Below are positions 7,143 through 14,917 of a stretch of DNA of 16,557 nt, piece after piece. Below the pieces are notes generated by a model that was given only the letters and a program-made list of their open reading frames with translations, was not told the origin of the DNA and ran no database searches. This DNA comes from Thioalkalivibrio nitratireducens. Its GTDB lineage: Bacteria > Pseudomonadota > Gammaproteobacteria > Ectothiorhodospirales > Ectothiorhodospiraceae. Both the position numbers and the translations under genes were made by a program. Within the stretch, counting starts at the first letter, position 1, and each line of letters starts with the position of its first letter. Where the stretch lies: assembly GCA_011390385.1 (NCBI GenBank), contig JAABSN010000071.1, forward strand, positions 1 to 16,557, given 5' to 3'.

Positions 7143-7757
7143 TCAGGCTCTGCGGTCGTTGTCGCCCTGTGCATTCCTTTGGGCGGTACCGTTGCCAGCG
7201 AGTTCGATCAAGCGGGAACCGCGCATCAGGGACGGGGTGTCACCGGGTACCTCGAGATTGCGGCGCCGGAATTCCTGCCGCATCCGTAGCAGATAACCGG
7301 CGAGGGCCCCGCCTGACGAACTGATCAGAAGTACCCCGAGCGAGAGAAATTGGGTCAGCAGTAGCAATGTTCCCAGCCCGGCAACGCCGGCGAACGCGGT
7401 GTAGAGTTTGACGTTTGAGCGATTCTTGTCGCGTCTTGATTCGCGCTGGAACTCCTTGCGTGTTTGTTCCACGGCCCTTGCGCGCTCCTCCGCGGTAAGC
7501 CGTTTGTGGCGTTCCCGTTCGCGGGCAAGATGGCCCTCCGCTCGCAGTAGCGCTTCGTCCTTGTGGCCGCGGGCCAGCGAGGCGAGCCACAGGGCTGCGA
7601 ACAGCGCGGACGCCAGGCCCAGCGCAGCGAAGGTCAAGGCCGTATCGGTCGATTCCGTCCGCCACCATGCATAGAGGAGGAGGGCGGTGACGACCTGAAC
7701 CAGGATCAGGCCCAGAAAGTATTTCAGCGCCAGCGGGGCGCGCAGCCATCGTGGCAA
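7143..7757 (-). CDS. Four-helix membrane protein with charged central segment, unknown function
   Basis: I do not recognise a named family. I start it at TTG 7757 because AAAGGAGG stands 6 nt upstream and residues further upstream in the open frame look non-coding. The resulting 204-residue protein has predicted helices near 13-31, 40-62, 118-134 and 138-157. Between helices 2 and 3 lies a strongly charged Arg/Lys/Glu stretch (about 63-116, with HLARERERHKRLTAEERARAVEQTRKEF) that is probably a long cytoplasmic helix or coiled coil. Helix 4 contains an SSSGGALAGYL stretch. The C-terminal 45 residues are polar. It stands divergent to hppA across 464 bp. A membrane scaffold or sensor-like role is speculation; no enzymatic motif is visible. 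Confidence 0.7.
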   Translation of the reverse strand: MPRWLRAPLALKYFLGLILVQVVTALLLYAWWRTESTDTALTFAALGLASALFAALWLASLARGHKDEALLRAEGHLARERERHKRLTAEERARAVEQTRKEFQRESRRDKNRSNVKLYTAFAGVAGLGTLLLLTQFLSLGVLLISSSGGALAGYLLRMRQEFRRRNLEVPGDTPSLMRGSRLIELAGNGTAQRNAQGDNDRRA

Positions 7758-7924
7758 GGTCTTCCTCCTTTCCTGCAGAATGGGATAGCCGCTGAAAGCG
7801 ACCGATTCAGCGCGCGCTGCGCCATCCGAAGCGAGTCTAGTAGATCGGGCGCCGTTTTCGCCAATGATCCGGTTCGTCGCTGGCCGGGCCGGTGACCCCT
7901 CGCACCGCCGCGAGTCCGTCGTTG

Positions 7925-7938
7925 TCCCTTGACGCCTC
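7925..7938 (+). repeat. Direct repeat copy 1 (14 bp) containing a -35 box
   Basis: The sequence TCCCTTGACGCCTC occurs here and again, identical, at 8157-8170, 232 bp downstream in the same orientation. Each copy contains TTGACG, close to the sigma-70 -35 consensus. Confidence 0.7.
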
Positions 7939-7958
7939 CATGGTGGGCCGGTTATTTT
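7929..7958 (+). promoter_or_regulatory. Candidate distal promoter of hppA
   Basis: TTGACG (7929-7934) and TATTTT (7953-7958) are separated by 18 bp, matching 5/6 and 4/6 of sigma-70 consensus. Transcription from about 7965 would give hppA a 5' leader of roughly 255 nt. Confidence 0.5.
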
Positions 7959-8156
7959 CCCAGCGGCCAACATGGTTTTTGCATGATTCTCGACCCCGGT
8001 GCGCGAAAGACCGAGCTCTGGATGGCTACCGGAACAGCGCGACCGCATGAGAATGGGTAAGAAAATAGAACGATAACAGGGAAATCCTGGAGGGGTCCAA
8101 AAGGGGCGTCCACTCGCTGCAGGGTGGTGTGGTCGGTTGCGGCCAGATTCTGCCGT

Positions 8157-8170
8157 TCCCTTGACGCCTC
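8157..8170 (+). repeat. Direct repeat copy 2 (14 bp) containing a -35 box
   Basis: Identical to the copy at 7925-7938. It lies 52 bp upstream of the hppA start. Confidence 0.7.
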
Positions 8171-8190
8171 GTCCCGGACTTTCTTTCGAT
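8161..8190 (+). promoter_or_regulatory. Candidate proximal promoter of hppA
   Basis: TTGACG (8161-8166) and TTCGAT (8185-8190) are spaced by 18 bp, the same spacing as in the distal copy. The -10 box is weak (3/6). A start near 8197 would give a leader of about 25 nt that still includes the hppA ribosome binding site. Confidence 0.4.
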
Positions 8191-8221
8191 ATCACCACAG
8201 AGTTTTGAGGAGAGGTAATCA

Positions 8222-10279
8222 ATGACGATGTCATTAGTGGGGCTGGTATTCGCGCTGGCGTGCGGCGCGATTGCTCTGGCCTATGGAGTGATTTCCATAC
8301 GCTGGGTGCTGAGCAGATCGGAGGGCAATGAGGAAATGCGCAGAATTGCGCTGGCGATCCAGGAGGGCGCCTCCGCTTATATGAGGCGCCAGTACACGAC
8401 GATCGCCGTTGTTGGTGCCGTACTCTTCGTCGTGCTCTGGACCGTGATCAGTGTGGGGTCGGCCATCGGCTTTCTGATTGGCGCCGTGCTTTCCGGGGCG
8501 GCGGGTTTCATCGGAATGCATGTTGCCGTTCGCGCGAACGTACGTACAGCCGCGGCCGCGATGGATGGGATGGAATCGGCAATGGCCGTGGCGTTCCGCG
8601 GGGGTGCCGTGACCGGTTTGCTGGTCGTCGGACTTGGGATTCTGGGTGTCGCAGGCTATTTTGCGATTCTATGGCTGGTGACTCCCGATGGCGAGAGTGT
8701 CGGCTTGTCTCCGCTGGTTGGTCTGGCCCTTGGTGGTTCGCTGATCTCCATTTTTGCCCGGGTGGGTGGCGGGATATTCACCAAGGGTGCGGATGTCGGT
8801 GCTGACCTGGTCGGCAAGGTCGAGGCGGGCATTCCCGAAGACGACCCGCGCAACCCGGCAGTCATCGCCGATAATGTGGGCGATAACGTCGGTGACTGCG
8901 CCGGTATGGCCGCGGACCTGTTCGAGACCTATGCGGTGACCATCATTGCGACCATGATTCTTGGAACCCTGCTGATCAAGGATCTCGGAATCACGGCCGC
9001 CGTCTACCCGCTCGTGCTCGGTGGCGCGGCGATCCTGGCTTCGATTGTCGGCACCTTTTTCGTGAAGGCGCGGCACGGCGGTGAAATCATGAAGGCCCTT
9101 TACAAGGGGTTGATGGTTTCTGGCGGTCTGGCCGCAGTGGCTTTCCTTCCGATCACCATGCTGATGATTCCCGACAATGCGCTCGCCACCAGCATGGGCG
9201 TTGAAAGCGGGGCGGTGCTGCGGCTTTACGGTGCCGCGCTCGTGGGGCTTGCACTTACGGGCATCATCATGATGGTGACCGACTATTACACATCGACCTC
9301 GTTCCGACCGGTGCGCCATCTGGCGGCGGCCTCCACCACGGGCCACGCAACCAACATCATCGCCGGCCTCGCGATCTCGATGAAAGCAACAGCGGCTCCG
9401 GTATTGGCCGTGTGCGCCGCCATTCTGGCGTCCTATGCATTTGGGGGGCTTTACGGTATCGCCATTGCTGCCACGGCCATGCTCTCCATGACCGGCATCA
9501 TCGTGGCGATGGACTCTTACGGTCCGATTACCGACAACGCGGGTGGAATTGCGGAGATGGGTGACCTGCCTTCGCAGGTCCGGGAGACCACGGATGCCCT
9601 CGATGCCGTCGGTAATACCACCAAGGCAGTCACCAAGGGCTATGCGATCGGCTCAGCTGGCCTTGCGGCACTGGTGCTGTTCGCCGACTACACGCATGAA
9701 CTGGTTCACTATACCGGCTTGCTGCATAGTTTCGAGTTGAGCAATCCCAAGGTGATCGTCGGCCTGTTCATTGGCGGCCTTGTTCCCTATCTGTTCGCCG
9801 CGATGACCATGGAATCGGTCGGCAGAGCCGCATCCGGCATCGTCAACGAGGTGCGGCGCCAGTTCCGCGAGATTCCCGGCATCATGGAGCGTACCGCGAA
9901 GCCCGACTACACGAAGGCGGTGGACATGCTCACCAGCGCGGCAATTCGGGAAATGATCATTCCGTCCCTGCTGCCGGTGCTGGTGCCGGTGCTGGTTGGA
10001 GTGTTCCTTGGCAAGGAGGCGTTGGGTGGATTGCTGATCGGCACCATTGTGACTGGTCTGTTCGTGGCAATCTCGATGACCACCGGGGGCGGCGCATGGG
10101 ACAACGCGAAGAAGTATATCGAGGATGATAATCACGGCGGCAAGGGCTCCGAGGCGCACAAGGCCGCCGTAACCGGCGATACCGTCGGTGATCCCTACAA
10201 GGACACCTCCGGCCCCGCCATCAATCCGCTGATCAAGGTGATCAATATCGTGGCACTATTGATGGTGCCGATTCTTTAG
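8222..10279 (+). CDS. hppA: Membrane-bound proton-translocating pyrophosphatase (K+-independent type)
   Basis: The 685-residue, multi-helix protein is a full-length membrane pyrophosphatase, which couples hydrolysis of cytosolic PPi to ion pumping and has about 16 membrane helices. The substrate loops are intact: [11 protein letters not shown] at 191-201, [22 protein letters not shown] from 207, and in the C-terminal part [13 protein letters not shown] and the [21 protein letters not shown] stretch. The segment [10 protein letters not shown] (464-473) has lysine at 468 and threonine at 471. In this family Lys at that site, with Thr three residues on, marks K+-independent H+-pumps, where K+-dependent enzymes have Ala. 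The start has GAGGAGAGG six nt upstream. It may conserve energy from biosynthetic PPi, or run in reverse. It appears monocistronic with its own promoters. Confidence 0.97.
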   Translation: MTMSLVGLVFALACGAIALAYGVISIRWVLSRSEGNEEMRRIALAIQEGASAYMRRQYTTIAVVGAVLFVVLWTVISVGSAIGFLIGAVLSGAAGFIGMHVAVRANVRTAAAAMDGMESAMAVAFRGGAVTGLLVVGLGILGVAGYFAILWLVTPDGESVGLSPLVGLALGGSLISIFARVGGGIFTKGADVGADLVGKVEAGIPEDDPRNPAVIADNVGDNVGDCAGMAADLFETYAVTIIATMILGTLLIKDLGITAAVYPLVLGGAAILASIVGTFFVKARHGGEIMKALYKGLMVSGGLAAVAFLPITMLMIPDNALATSMGVESGAVLRLYGAALVGLALTGIIMMVTDYYTSTSFRPVRHLAAASTTGHATNIIAGLAISMKATAAPVLAVCAAILASYAFGGLYGIAIAATAMLSMTGIIVAMDSYGPITDNAGGIAEMGDLPSQVRETTDALDAVGNTTKAVTKGYAIGSAGLAALVLFADYTHELVHYTGLLHSFELSNPKVIVGLFIGGLVPYLFAAMTMESVGRAASGIVNEVRRQFREIPGIMERTAKPDYTKAVDMLTSAAIREMIIPSLLPVLVPVLVGVFLGKEALGGLLIGTIVTGLFVAISMTTGGGAWDNAKKYIEDDNHGGKGSEAHKAAVTGDTVGDPYKDTSGPAINPLIKVINIVALLMVPIL

Positions 10280-10292
10280 CAAACTGTCGGGG

Positions 10293-10337
10293 CGCCGGTC
10301 TCGATCGGCGGGTCCGGGCTGCACGGGGATGTGCCCG
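10293..10337 (+). terminator. Two weak GC hairpins after hppA
   Basis: CGCCG/CGGCG (10293-10297 and 10306-10310) and CGGGC/GCCCG (10315-10319 and 10333-10337) can each form 5-bp stems just downstream of the hppA stop. Neither has a proper U-run. They may help end the hppA transcript, perhaps with Rho. Confidence 0.25.
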
Positions 10338-10446
10338 TCCTTTGGGGTTGGGCGCAAGTTTCCACCGTTTGGCCACGTGACGCGTCGGTCGGGAACGGCG
10401 AGCTTCCGGGATGACTTCCGTAGAAAATTTCAGGAGAAAACGGGAA

Positions 10447-10674
10447 ATGACCAAGATTCGAGTGCAGATGGCGCCGGAGATGGAACTGAAAATGGATGTC
10501 GATGTGGAGGGCGTTGACGTCTCCAGCCGTGACTGGGATGTTCAACAGCACAAGGTGGAAGTCTATGCCGAGTTCGAGCGCCGTCTGAAGGCGGCCTTTC
10601 CGGAGGGTCTGCGTGTCTACAGTTTCGAGTTCGGCCTGGATCGCGGCTGGCACGAGGAGTTGAACGACGAGTGA
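10447..10674 (+). CDS. Small acidic protein of unknown function (75 aa)
   Basis: The ATG at 10447 follows AGGAG (10432-10436) at 10 nt and opens a 75-residue frame. The product is rich in Asp and Glu (MAPEMELKMDVDVEGVDVSSRDWDVQQHKVEVY), with a likely helix EFERRLKAAF in the middle and a tail ending HEELNDE. There is no cysteine, signal peptide or membrane segment. I do not recognise a family. The cysteine-rich gene follows after 29 nt, so the two are probably transcribed together; the gap from hppA is 167 bp. Confidence 0.6.
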   Translation: MTKIRVQMAPEMELKMDVDVEGVDVSSRDWDVQQHKVEVYAEFERRLKAAFPEGLRVYSFEFGLDRGWHEELNDE

Positions 10675-10703
10675 GGTGACGATCGAGGCGTGGTGGCTCT
10701 GGA

Positions 10704-11222
10704 GTGACAAGTGAAGGCCGGGATTGCTTTCGCATCAGGCCAGGCGCTTCGGTATCTTGCGAGTCGATCGGCGTTATCGTGGACGAGAATGAATTCAGGG
10801 AGGTCTTCAGGGGCTACGATTCCCAGCGTTGTCATTTCAACAAGGCGATCCTGCTCGGCTGTGCCGCGTGCAGTCGCTCGCAACGCGTATTGATCGCTGA
10901 ACGGGAGGCGATCAGTTGCCTCTCACGCACGGGGCACGCGCGGTGTGGCGATGTCCTGTTCGTGCTTCGGGAGAAGGCCGCATTCGCGCTCGGGATGACC
11001 CAATCCGGGTCCGATCTTCCTCATGGCAAGGAGGTGAAAGTCGAATGTGGCGGTTTGGTTGCATTGGCACAACTGACCGGAGCAACGGTGGTCTCCGATG
11101 TCGATGCCATACTGCAGGAGGCGATGCGCCGCTATGGTGAACCGGACGCATTTCCCTATGGCGATATCGTCCGTTCGATCAGCCGGTATTCACTTCGCAA
11201 GCGCGCGCGCCGGGGTGGATGA
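10704..11222 (+). CDS. Cysteine-rich protein of unknown function
   Basis: From GTG 10704 the frame encodes 172 residues; GTG at 10779 (147 residues) is an equally plausible start, since neither has a clear ribosome binding site and the first 25 residues look unconvincing. The core has six cysteines in a patterned layout: C43 (CHFNKAILL), C53 and C56 (GCAAC), C72 (AISC), C81 (ARCGD) and C115 (VECGGL), together with IAEREAISC and LPHGKEVKVECGGL stretches that look like conserved motifs. Such a set could hold zinc or an Fe-S cluster. This is inference; I cannot name a family with certainty. The C-terminus is basic (RYSLRKRARRGG). It follows the small acidic gene by 29 nt. Confidence 0.7.
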   Translation: MTSEGRDCFRIRPGASVSCESIGVIVDENEFREVFRGYDSQRCHFNKAILLGCAACSRSQRVLIAEREAISCLSRTGHARCGDVLFVLREKAAFALGMTQSGSDLPHGKEVKVECGGLVALAQLTGATVVSDVDAILQEAMRRYGEPDAFPYGDIVRSISRYSLRKRARRGG

Positions 11223-11240
11223 AATGAATGGCGCGGCGCA

Positions 11241-11271
11241 TTGACGATGACCTTCGCCCATCCGTTACACT
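11241..11271 (+). promoter_or_regulatory. Candidate sigma-70 promoter for the DUF3096 gene
   Basis: TTGACG (11241-11246) is followed after 18-19 bp by TTACAC/TACACT (11265-11271). A start near 11278 would give a 60-65 nt leader to the ATG at 11342. Confidence 0.45.
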
Positions 11272-11341
11272 GCGCCTGTCGGAATCGGTTCAGTCGTCGG
11301 CCGTCTCCGACATCAAAACCCTGTTCAAGGAGTTGAATAAC

Positions 11342-11494
11342 ATGAACATTACACTGAGCCTTGCCCCCATCGTGTCCTTGATCGCCGGTATTCTGATCCT
11401 GCTGGTCCCCCGTCTGCTGAACTATATTGTTGCCATTTACCTGATCGTGATTGGTATCCTTGGACTATTCAACGGTGGCAATCTGCAATTCTAG
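11342..11494 (+). CDS. DUF3096 small membrane protein (50 aa)
   Basis: The product, starting MNITLSLAPIVSLIAGILIL, matches the DUF3096 family: two hydrophobic helices (about 5-21 and 27-43) joined by a VPRLLNY turn, ending in a short NGGNLQF tail. Typical members are about 50 residues, so this is complete. I use the ATG at 11342 with AAGGAG nine nt upstream; the frame is open further upstream but those residues do not belong to the family and overlap the candidate promoter. The function of the family is not established. It converges with lpxB, with 79 bp between the stop codons. Confidence 0.85.
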   Translation: MNITLSLAPIVSLIAGILILLVPRLLNYIVAIYLIVIGILGLFNGGNLQF

Positions 11495-11495
11495 G

Positions 11496-11514
11496 AGCCT
11501 GTCGGACTCAGGCT
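11496..11514. terminator. Hairpin between convergent DUF3096 and lpxB genes
   Basis: AGCCTG (11496-11501) and CAGGCT (11509-11514) form a perfect 6-bp stem with a 7-nt loop, right after the DUF3096 stop. It could serve either strand. No U-run is present on the plus side, so a bidirectional, Rho-assisted end is the best guess. Confidence 0.4.
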
Positions 11515-11573
11515 GCTCCTGCTGCGCGGGTGGTTGTTGACCGCTGTAGCGTTGCGGAGGAAGCGGTACTGCC

Positions 11574-12734
11574 TCAATGTATTTCGGGTAAACGGCCGGA
11601 CTCGAGCATTTCCAGGACCATCGCCGCGACCCGTTCATCCGCGCCGCCAGGGCCCAGCCGCTCGCGCACCTGCGCCAGGGATTCCCTGATCGCGGCAAGT
11701 TGATGCGAGTCATCAAGCCAGCCGAGGGCCTCACGGCAGAGCGCCTGCGGGTTGGCGGCGCGCTGTATGCGTTCCGGAACCACCTGCCTTCCTGCGACGA
11801 TGTTCACCAGCGCGATGTACGGGACCCGTACCAGGCGTGAAAACAGCGCATGGCTCAGGGGGCTCATTCGATAGAAGACGATCATCGGCGCTTGTAGCAG
11901 TCCGGCTTCGAGGGTGGCGGTGCCGGAACTGATCAGCAGAAGATCGCTGGATGCCATCACATGGTGTGAACGCGAGCGACCGGAAAGCAGGGTGATCGGG
12001 AGACCGTCGCGCGATCCCAGTGCATCGAGCATGGTTTCGGTGATCCCCGAGGCCACCGGCACAACGAAGTGCAGGTCGGTCCGATACCGACTCAGACAAC
12101 GCGCGGTGGTCAGCAGCAATGGCCAGTGACGCCTGATTTCTCCAGACCGTGAGCCTGGCAGGAGCCCGACGAGTCGCTGCGCCGGGTCGAGGCCGAGTTC
12201 GGTCCGCAAGTCGTGGTCGGGCGGAGCCACCTGGTCGACAAGGGGATTGCCCACGTAGCGGACAGGAACACCGTGTTCCTCGTAGATCGCGCGCTCGAAT
12301 GGGAACAGCACGGCCATTGCATCGACGCTGCGCTTGATCCGGTGGATGCGATTCTGGCGCCAGGCCCAGATCTGCGGGCTTACGTAGAACAGGACAGGGA
12401 TGCCAAGGCCCCGTGCGTAGGCGCCCAGGCGGAGGTTGAATTCAACGTAGTCGACCAGCACGAGAAGGTCGGGCCGGGTCTCTTCCAGGTGATGCTGCAT
12501 CCGACGCAGCAGCCGCTTCAGCCGCGCATACTGGGTAACGACCTCCCAAAGGCCCATCACCGCCAGCTCGGAAACATCGATTAGCGTTTCGGCACCGGCT
12601 GCGCGCATCTGTTCACCACCCATTCCGGTGAATCTCAGTGCTGGGCGCCTGGCACTTGCCGCGCGCATCATGCCCGCAGCCAGGTTATCCCCGGACAGCT
12701 CGCCGGCGCAAACGACGATGTGTGGTTGGTTCAT
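11574..12734 (-). CDS. lpxB: Lipid-A-disaccharide synthase
   Basis: The 386-residue product (E. coli LpxB has 382) begins MNQPHIVVCAGELSGDNLAAG with the GExSGD signature, then carries FTGMGGEQM, the SELAVMGLWEVV stretch and DYVEFNLRLG. The C-terminal half has GLLPGSRSGEIRRHWPLL, SSGTATLEAGL and NIVAGRQVVPE. These are the hallmarks of the inverting GT19 glycosyltransferase that joins a 2,3-diacylglucosamine-1-phosphate to its UDP form at the inner membrane. It is the last gene of a three-gene operon, 34 nt after gnnB. If gnnA/gnnB act as inferred, its substrates would carry an amide-linked chain at position 3. The ribosome binding site before ATG 12734 is weak. Confidence 0.96.
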   Translation of the reverse strand: MNQPHIVVCAGELSGDNLAAGMMRAASARRPALRFTGMGGEQMRAAGAETLIDVSELAVMGLWEVVTQYARLKRLLRRMQHHLEETRPDLLVLVDYVEFNLRLGAYARGLGIPVLFYVSPQIWAWRQNRIHRIKRSVDAMAVLFPFERAIYEEHGVPVRYVGNPLVDQVAPPDHDLRTELGLDPAQRLVGLLPGSRSGEIRRHWPLLLTTARCLSRYRTDLHFVVPVASGITETMLDALGSRDGLPITLLSGRSRSHHVMASSDLLLISSGTATLEAGLLQAPMIVFYRMSPLSHALFSRLVRVPYIALVNIVAGRQVVPERIQRAANPQALCREALGWLDDSHQLAAIRESLAQVRERLGPGGADERVAAMVLEMLESGRLPEIH

Positions 12735-12768
12735 TGGCCGAGTCCGAATCGATCTGACTCACGCCCTA

Positions 12769-13866
12769 TCAGGCAACGGCCGAGCGGATGCATTCGCCGA
12801 TGAAGTCGATCTGCGTATCCTCGAGTTCCGGAAACACCGGCAGAGAGAGGCAGCGCGCCGCGACGGATTCCGATACCGGCAGGCTGGGCGGCGCCGTTTC
12901 GCGCCGATCGAACGCGGCCTGCTTGTGGAGCGGAATCGGGTAGTAGATCGCATGTCCGATTTCCGCTTTCTGCAGTTCCGCCATGATCGCTTCGCGATGG
13001 TCCGTCAGCAACGTGTACTGGTGATATACATGAGCTCCGATTCCGTCCTCGAAGGGAGTCTCGACGTCAACGTCGGCGAGCACTTCAGCATAGCGCGTGG
13101 CGACGCGCCGCCGCGCCTGGTTGTAGGCATCGATATGCTTGAGTTTGACCCGCAGAATGGCCGCCTGGATCTCGTCGAGCCGAGAATTGTAGCCAATCTC
13201 GTCGTGGTGGTACCGGACCCTGGAGCCATGATTGCGCAGCTTCAGCAGACGTTCCGCCGCCGGAGTGCAGTTGGTGGTGATCAGGCCGCCGTCACCATAG
13301 CAGCCGAGGTTCTTGCTCGGGAAAAAGCTGAAGCAGCCGAAAGCGCTGGCGCTCCCTGTCTGAACGCCGCCAATATGTGCGCCGAAGGACTGGGCACAGT
13401 CCTCGATCAACAGGAGCAGATGGTCTTCCGCCAGTTGTGCCAGGGCCGGCATATTGGCCGGTTGACCGAACAGATGTACCGGAAGAATCGCGCGGGTGCG
13501 GGGGGTGATGGCTGCCGCCACGGCCTCGGGGTCGATATTGAATGTGCGCGGATCAATGTCGACGAAGACCGGTTCAGCGCCAACGTAGCGGATGGCCTCG
13601 GCGGTTGCAATGAAGGTGAAGGGTGTGGTGATCACCTCGTCGCCCGGACCAAGATCGGCTGCACGCAACGCCAGATGCAATGCATCGGTGCCAGAGGCGC
13701 AGGTCACCGCGTGAGTCACCCCGAGGTAGTCGGCGAGTTCCGCTTCCAGCGCCTGCACGTTCGGACCGAGAATGAAACGCGTGCTCTCGAGGACTTCGGA
13801 GACGGCCGCATCGATGGCTCCACGCAGATCATGATACTGGCGCTGAAGATCGACCATTGGAATCAT
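12769..13866 (-). CDS. gnnB: DegT/DnrJ/EryC1 aminotransferase, probable GnnB (UDP-3-keto-GlcNAc aminotransferase)
   Basis: The 365-residue product is a PLP-dependent sugar aminotransferase: CASGTDALHLALRA (56-69), TTPFTFIATAEAI (80-92), IEDCAQSFGA with the PLP-nitrogen aspartate D156, and SFFPSKNLGCYGDGG with the Schiff-base lysine K185. By family it transaminates a 3-keto sugar nucleotide. WbpE/WlbC (O-antigen) and GnnB (lipid A) enzymes share this fold. The position between a Gfo/Idh dehydrogenase and lpxB favours GnnB, which turns UDP-3-keto-GlcNAc into UDP-GlcNAc3N. The start ATG 13866 has AGGAG upstream and overlaps the gnnA stop as ATGA, so translation is coupled. WbpE-type function is the main alternative. 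Confidence 0.85.
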   Translation of the reverse strand: MIPMVDLQRQYHDLRGAIDAAVSEVLESTRFILGPNVQALEAELADYLGVTHAVTCASGTDALHLALRAADLGPGDEVITTPFTFIATAEAIRYVGAEPVFVDIDPRTFNIDPEAVAAAITPRTRAILPVHLFGQPANMPALAQLAEDHLLLLIEDCAQSFGAHIGGVQTGSASAFGCFSFFPSKNLGCYGDGGLITTNCTPAAERLLKLRNHGSRVRYHHDEIGYNSRLDEIQAAILRVKLKHIDAYNQARRRVATRYAEVLADVDVETPFEDGIGAHVYHQYTLLTDHREAIMAELQKAEIGHAIYYPIPLHKQAAFDRRETAPPSLPVSESVAARCLSLPVFPELEDTQIDFIGECIRSAVA

Positions 13867-14858
13867 TGTGTATCTCCTGCATGGCTGGGCTTGACCGCCT
13901 TGGTCATGGTATTGAGATTGGCGTAGACCAGATCCGTGATTCGCGTCGCGGCTTCCAGCGCCTGTTGCCCGGCAAACCCACTGGCGATGACCGGGCCTTC
14001 GCCACGAACCGCGCCGACGAAGGCCTGAATTTCGGCGAGCAGGGCATCGGCATCGTCGAAGATCCATTCCTCGCTGTGAATTTCCGGTACGCCGGTTTGC
14101 AGGTGCGCGTCGCCGAGGTGGTGCAGGGACAGGATCCGGTTCTGGAAGTCCACGGAGGCGTAGCCATGCGGTTGGAAGATCCGCATGCGGCGGTCGGATT
14201 TCGTGCTGACCCGACTTGAGGTCACGTTCGCGACACAACCGTTCTCGAACTCCAGACGCGCATTGGCGATATCGATGTCGCCGGTGAGAATGCGTGCACC
14301 CGATGCGTGGACATCCGTGAGCGGCGAATCGACCAGATCCAGGATGATGTCGATGTCGTGGATCATCAGGTCCAGCACCACCGAGACGTCTGTGGCTCTC
14401 GGCTTGAAGGGTGCCAGCCGATGCGACTCGATGAACCGTGGGTCCATCGGGCGTTCCAGTAGCCGCTGCAGTGCCGCATTGAAACGCTCGAGGTGCCCGA
14501 CCTGCAGCACGACACCACGTTCCCTGGCGAGCTGGTTCAGCGCCACTGCTTCCTCGATGGTTGTGGTGATCGGCTTTTCCACGAGCACATGGCAGCCCAC
14601 ATCGAGAAAATCGCGCGCAATCGCATAGTGCAGCGTGGTCGGTGTTGCGATACTCACTGCATCGACGCGGCCGAGCAGATGACGGTGGTCGAAGACCGCT
14701 TCGCAGCCGTGCCGGGACGCGACCTCACGTGCTTGAGCGGCGTTACTGTCGGCGACTGCAACAAGATCGACATTGCTCAGTTGGGCATACTTGGCCGCGT
14801 GCCATTTTCCCAGGTGGCCGACGCCGATCACGGCACAGCGGGTTGGTGGAGTGGACAT
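13863..14858 (-). CDS. gnnA: Gfo/Idh/MocA dehydrogenase, probable GnnA (UDP-GlcNAc 3-dehydrogenase)
   Basis: The 331-residue product has an N-terminal Rossmann domain (AVIGVGHLGKWHAAKY, 9-24), the LVEKPIT motif with catalytic-site lysine K95, and DLMIHDIDII with H168, the usual Gfo/Idh/MocA residues. GnnA in Acidithiobacillus ferrooxidans oxidises the 3-hydroxyl of UDP-GlcNAc with NAD+, and its product is aminated by GnnB. Here it is first in the operon gnnA-gnnB-lpxB, with an ATGA overlap into gnnB. ATG 14858 has AGGGG six nt upstream; the longer open frame to 15125 runs antisense into rnhB and is not coding. A TACACT box at 14895-14900 (minus strand) is a possible -10. An O-antigen sugar pathway (WbpB/WlbA) is the alternative. 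Confidence 0.83.
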   Translation of the reverse strand: MSTPPTRCAVIGVGHLGKWHAAKYAQLSNVDLVAVADSNAAQAREVASRHGCEAVFDHRHLLGRVDAVSIATPTTLHYAIARDFLDVGCHVLVEKPITTTIEEAVALNQLARERGVVLQVGHLERFNAALQRLLERPMDPRFIESHRLAPFKPRATDVSVVLDLMIHDIDIILDLVDSPLTDVHASGARILTGDIDIANARLEFENGCVANVTSSRVSTKSDRRMRIFQPHGYASVDFQNRILSLHHLGDAHLQTGVPEIHSEEWIFDDADALLAEIQAFVGAVRGEGPVIASGFAGQQALEAATRITDLVYANLNTMTKAVKPSHAGDTQ

Positions 14859-14917
14859 GAAGACCCCTGTCTGGTTGTGGTCGGCTGCTATGTTAGTGTA
14901 GCGCGCCGTGGCGGGCC

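Larger units (their letters stand above)
7758..8221. other. 464-bp intergenic region between the membrane protein gene and hppA
   Basis: No convincing gene lies here: open frames on both strands lack ribosome binding sites or coding character. It holds a duplicated 14-bp element and two candidate sigma-70 promoters toward hppA (listed separately). The ribosome binding site of the TTG-started gene lies at the left end and that of hppA (GAGGAGAGG, 8207-8215) at the right end. The middle (about 8000-8150) is A/G-rich in part and could be a structured 5' leader, but I see no recognisable riboswitch. Confidence 0.6.

Noticed and set aside
7970..8160. Possible riboswitch in the hppA leader
   Set aside because: I looked for c-di-GMP, cobalamin and TPP-like conserved cores and recognised none; only unspecific short stems are visible.
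7758..8234. Extension of the minus-strand membrane protein up to 8234
   Set aside because: The extra 159 residues look non-coding, cover the hppA promoters, and a strong ribosome binding site marks TTG 7757 as the start.
11228..11341. N-terminal extension of the DUF3096 protein
   Set aside because: Family members start at the MNITLSL-like methionine, an AAGGAG site precedes it, and the extension overlaps a candidate promoter.
12628..13926. A 432-codon plus-strand open frame across lpxB and gnnB
   Set aside because: It lies antisense to gnnB, which has all PLP-enzyme motifs; the antisense product resembles no protein.
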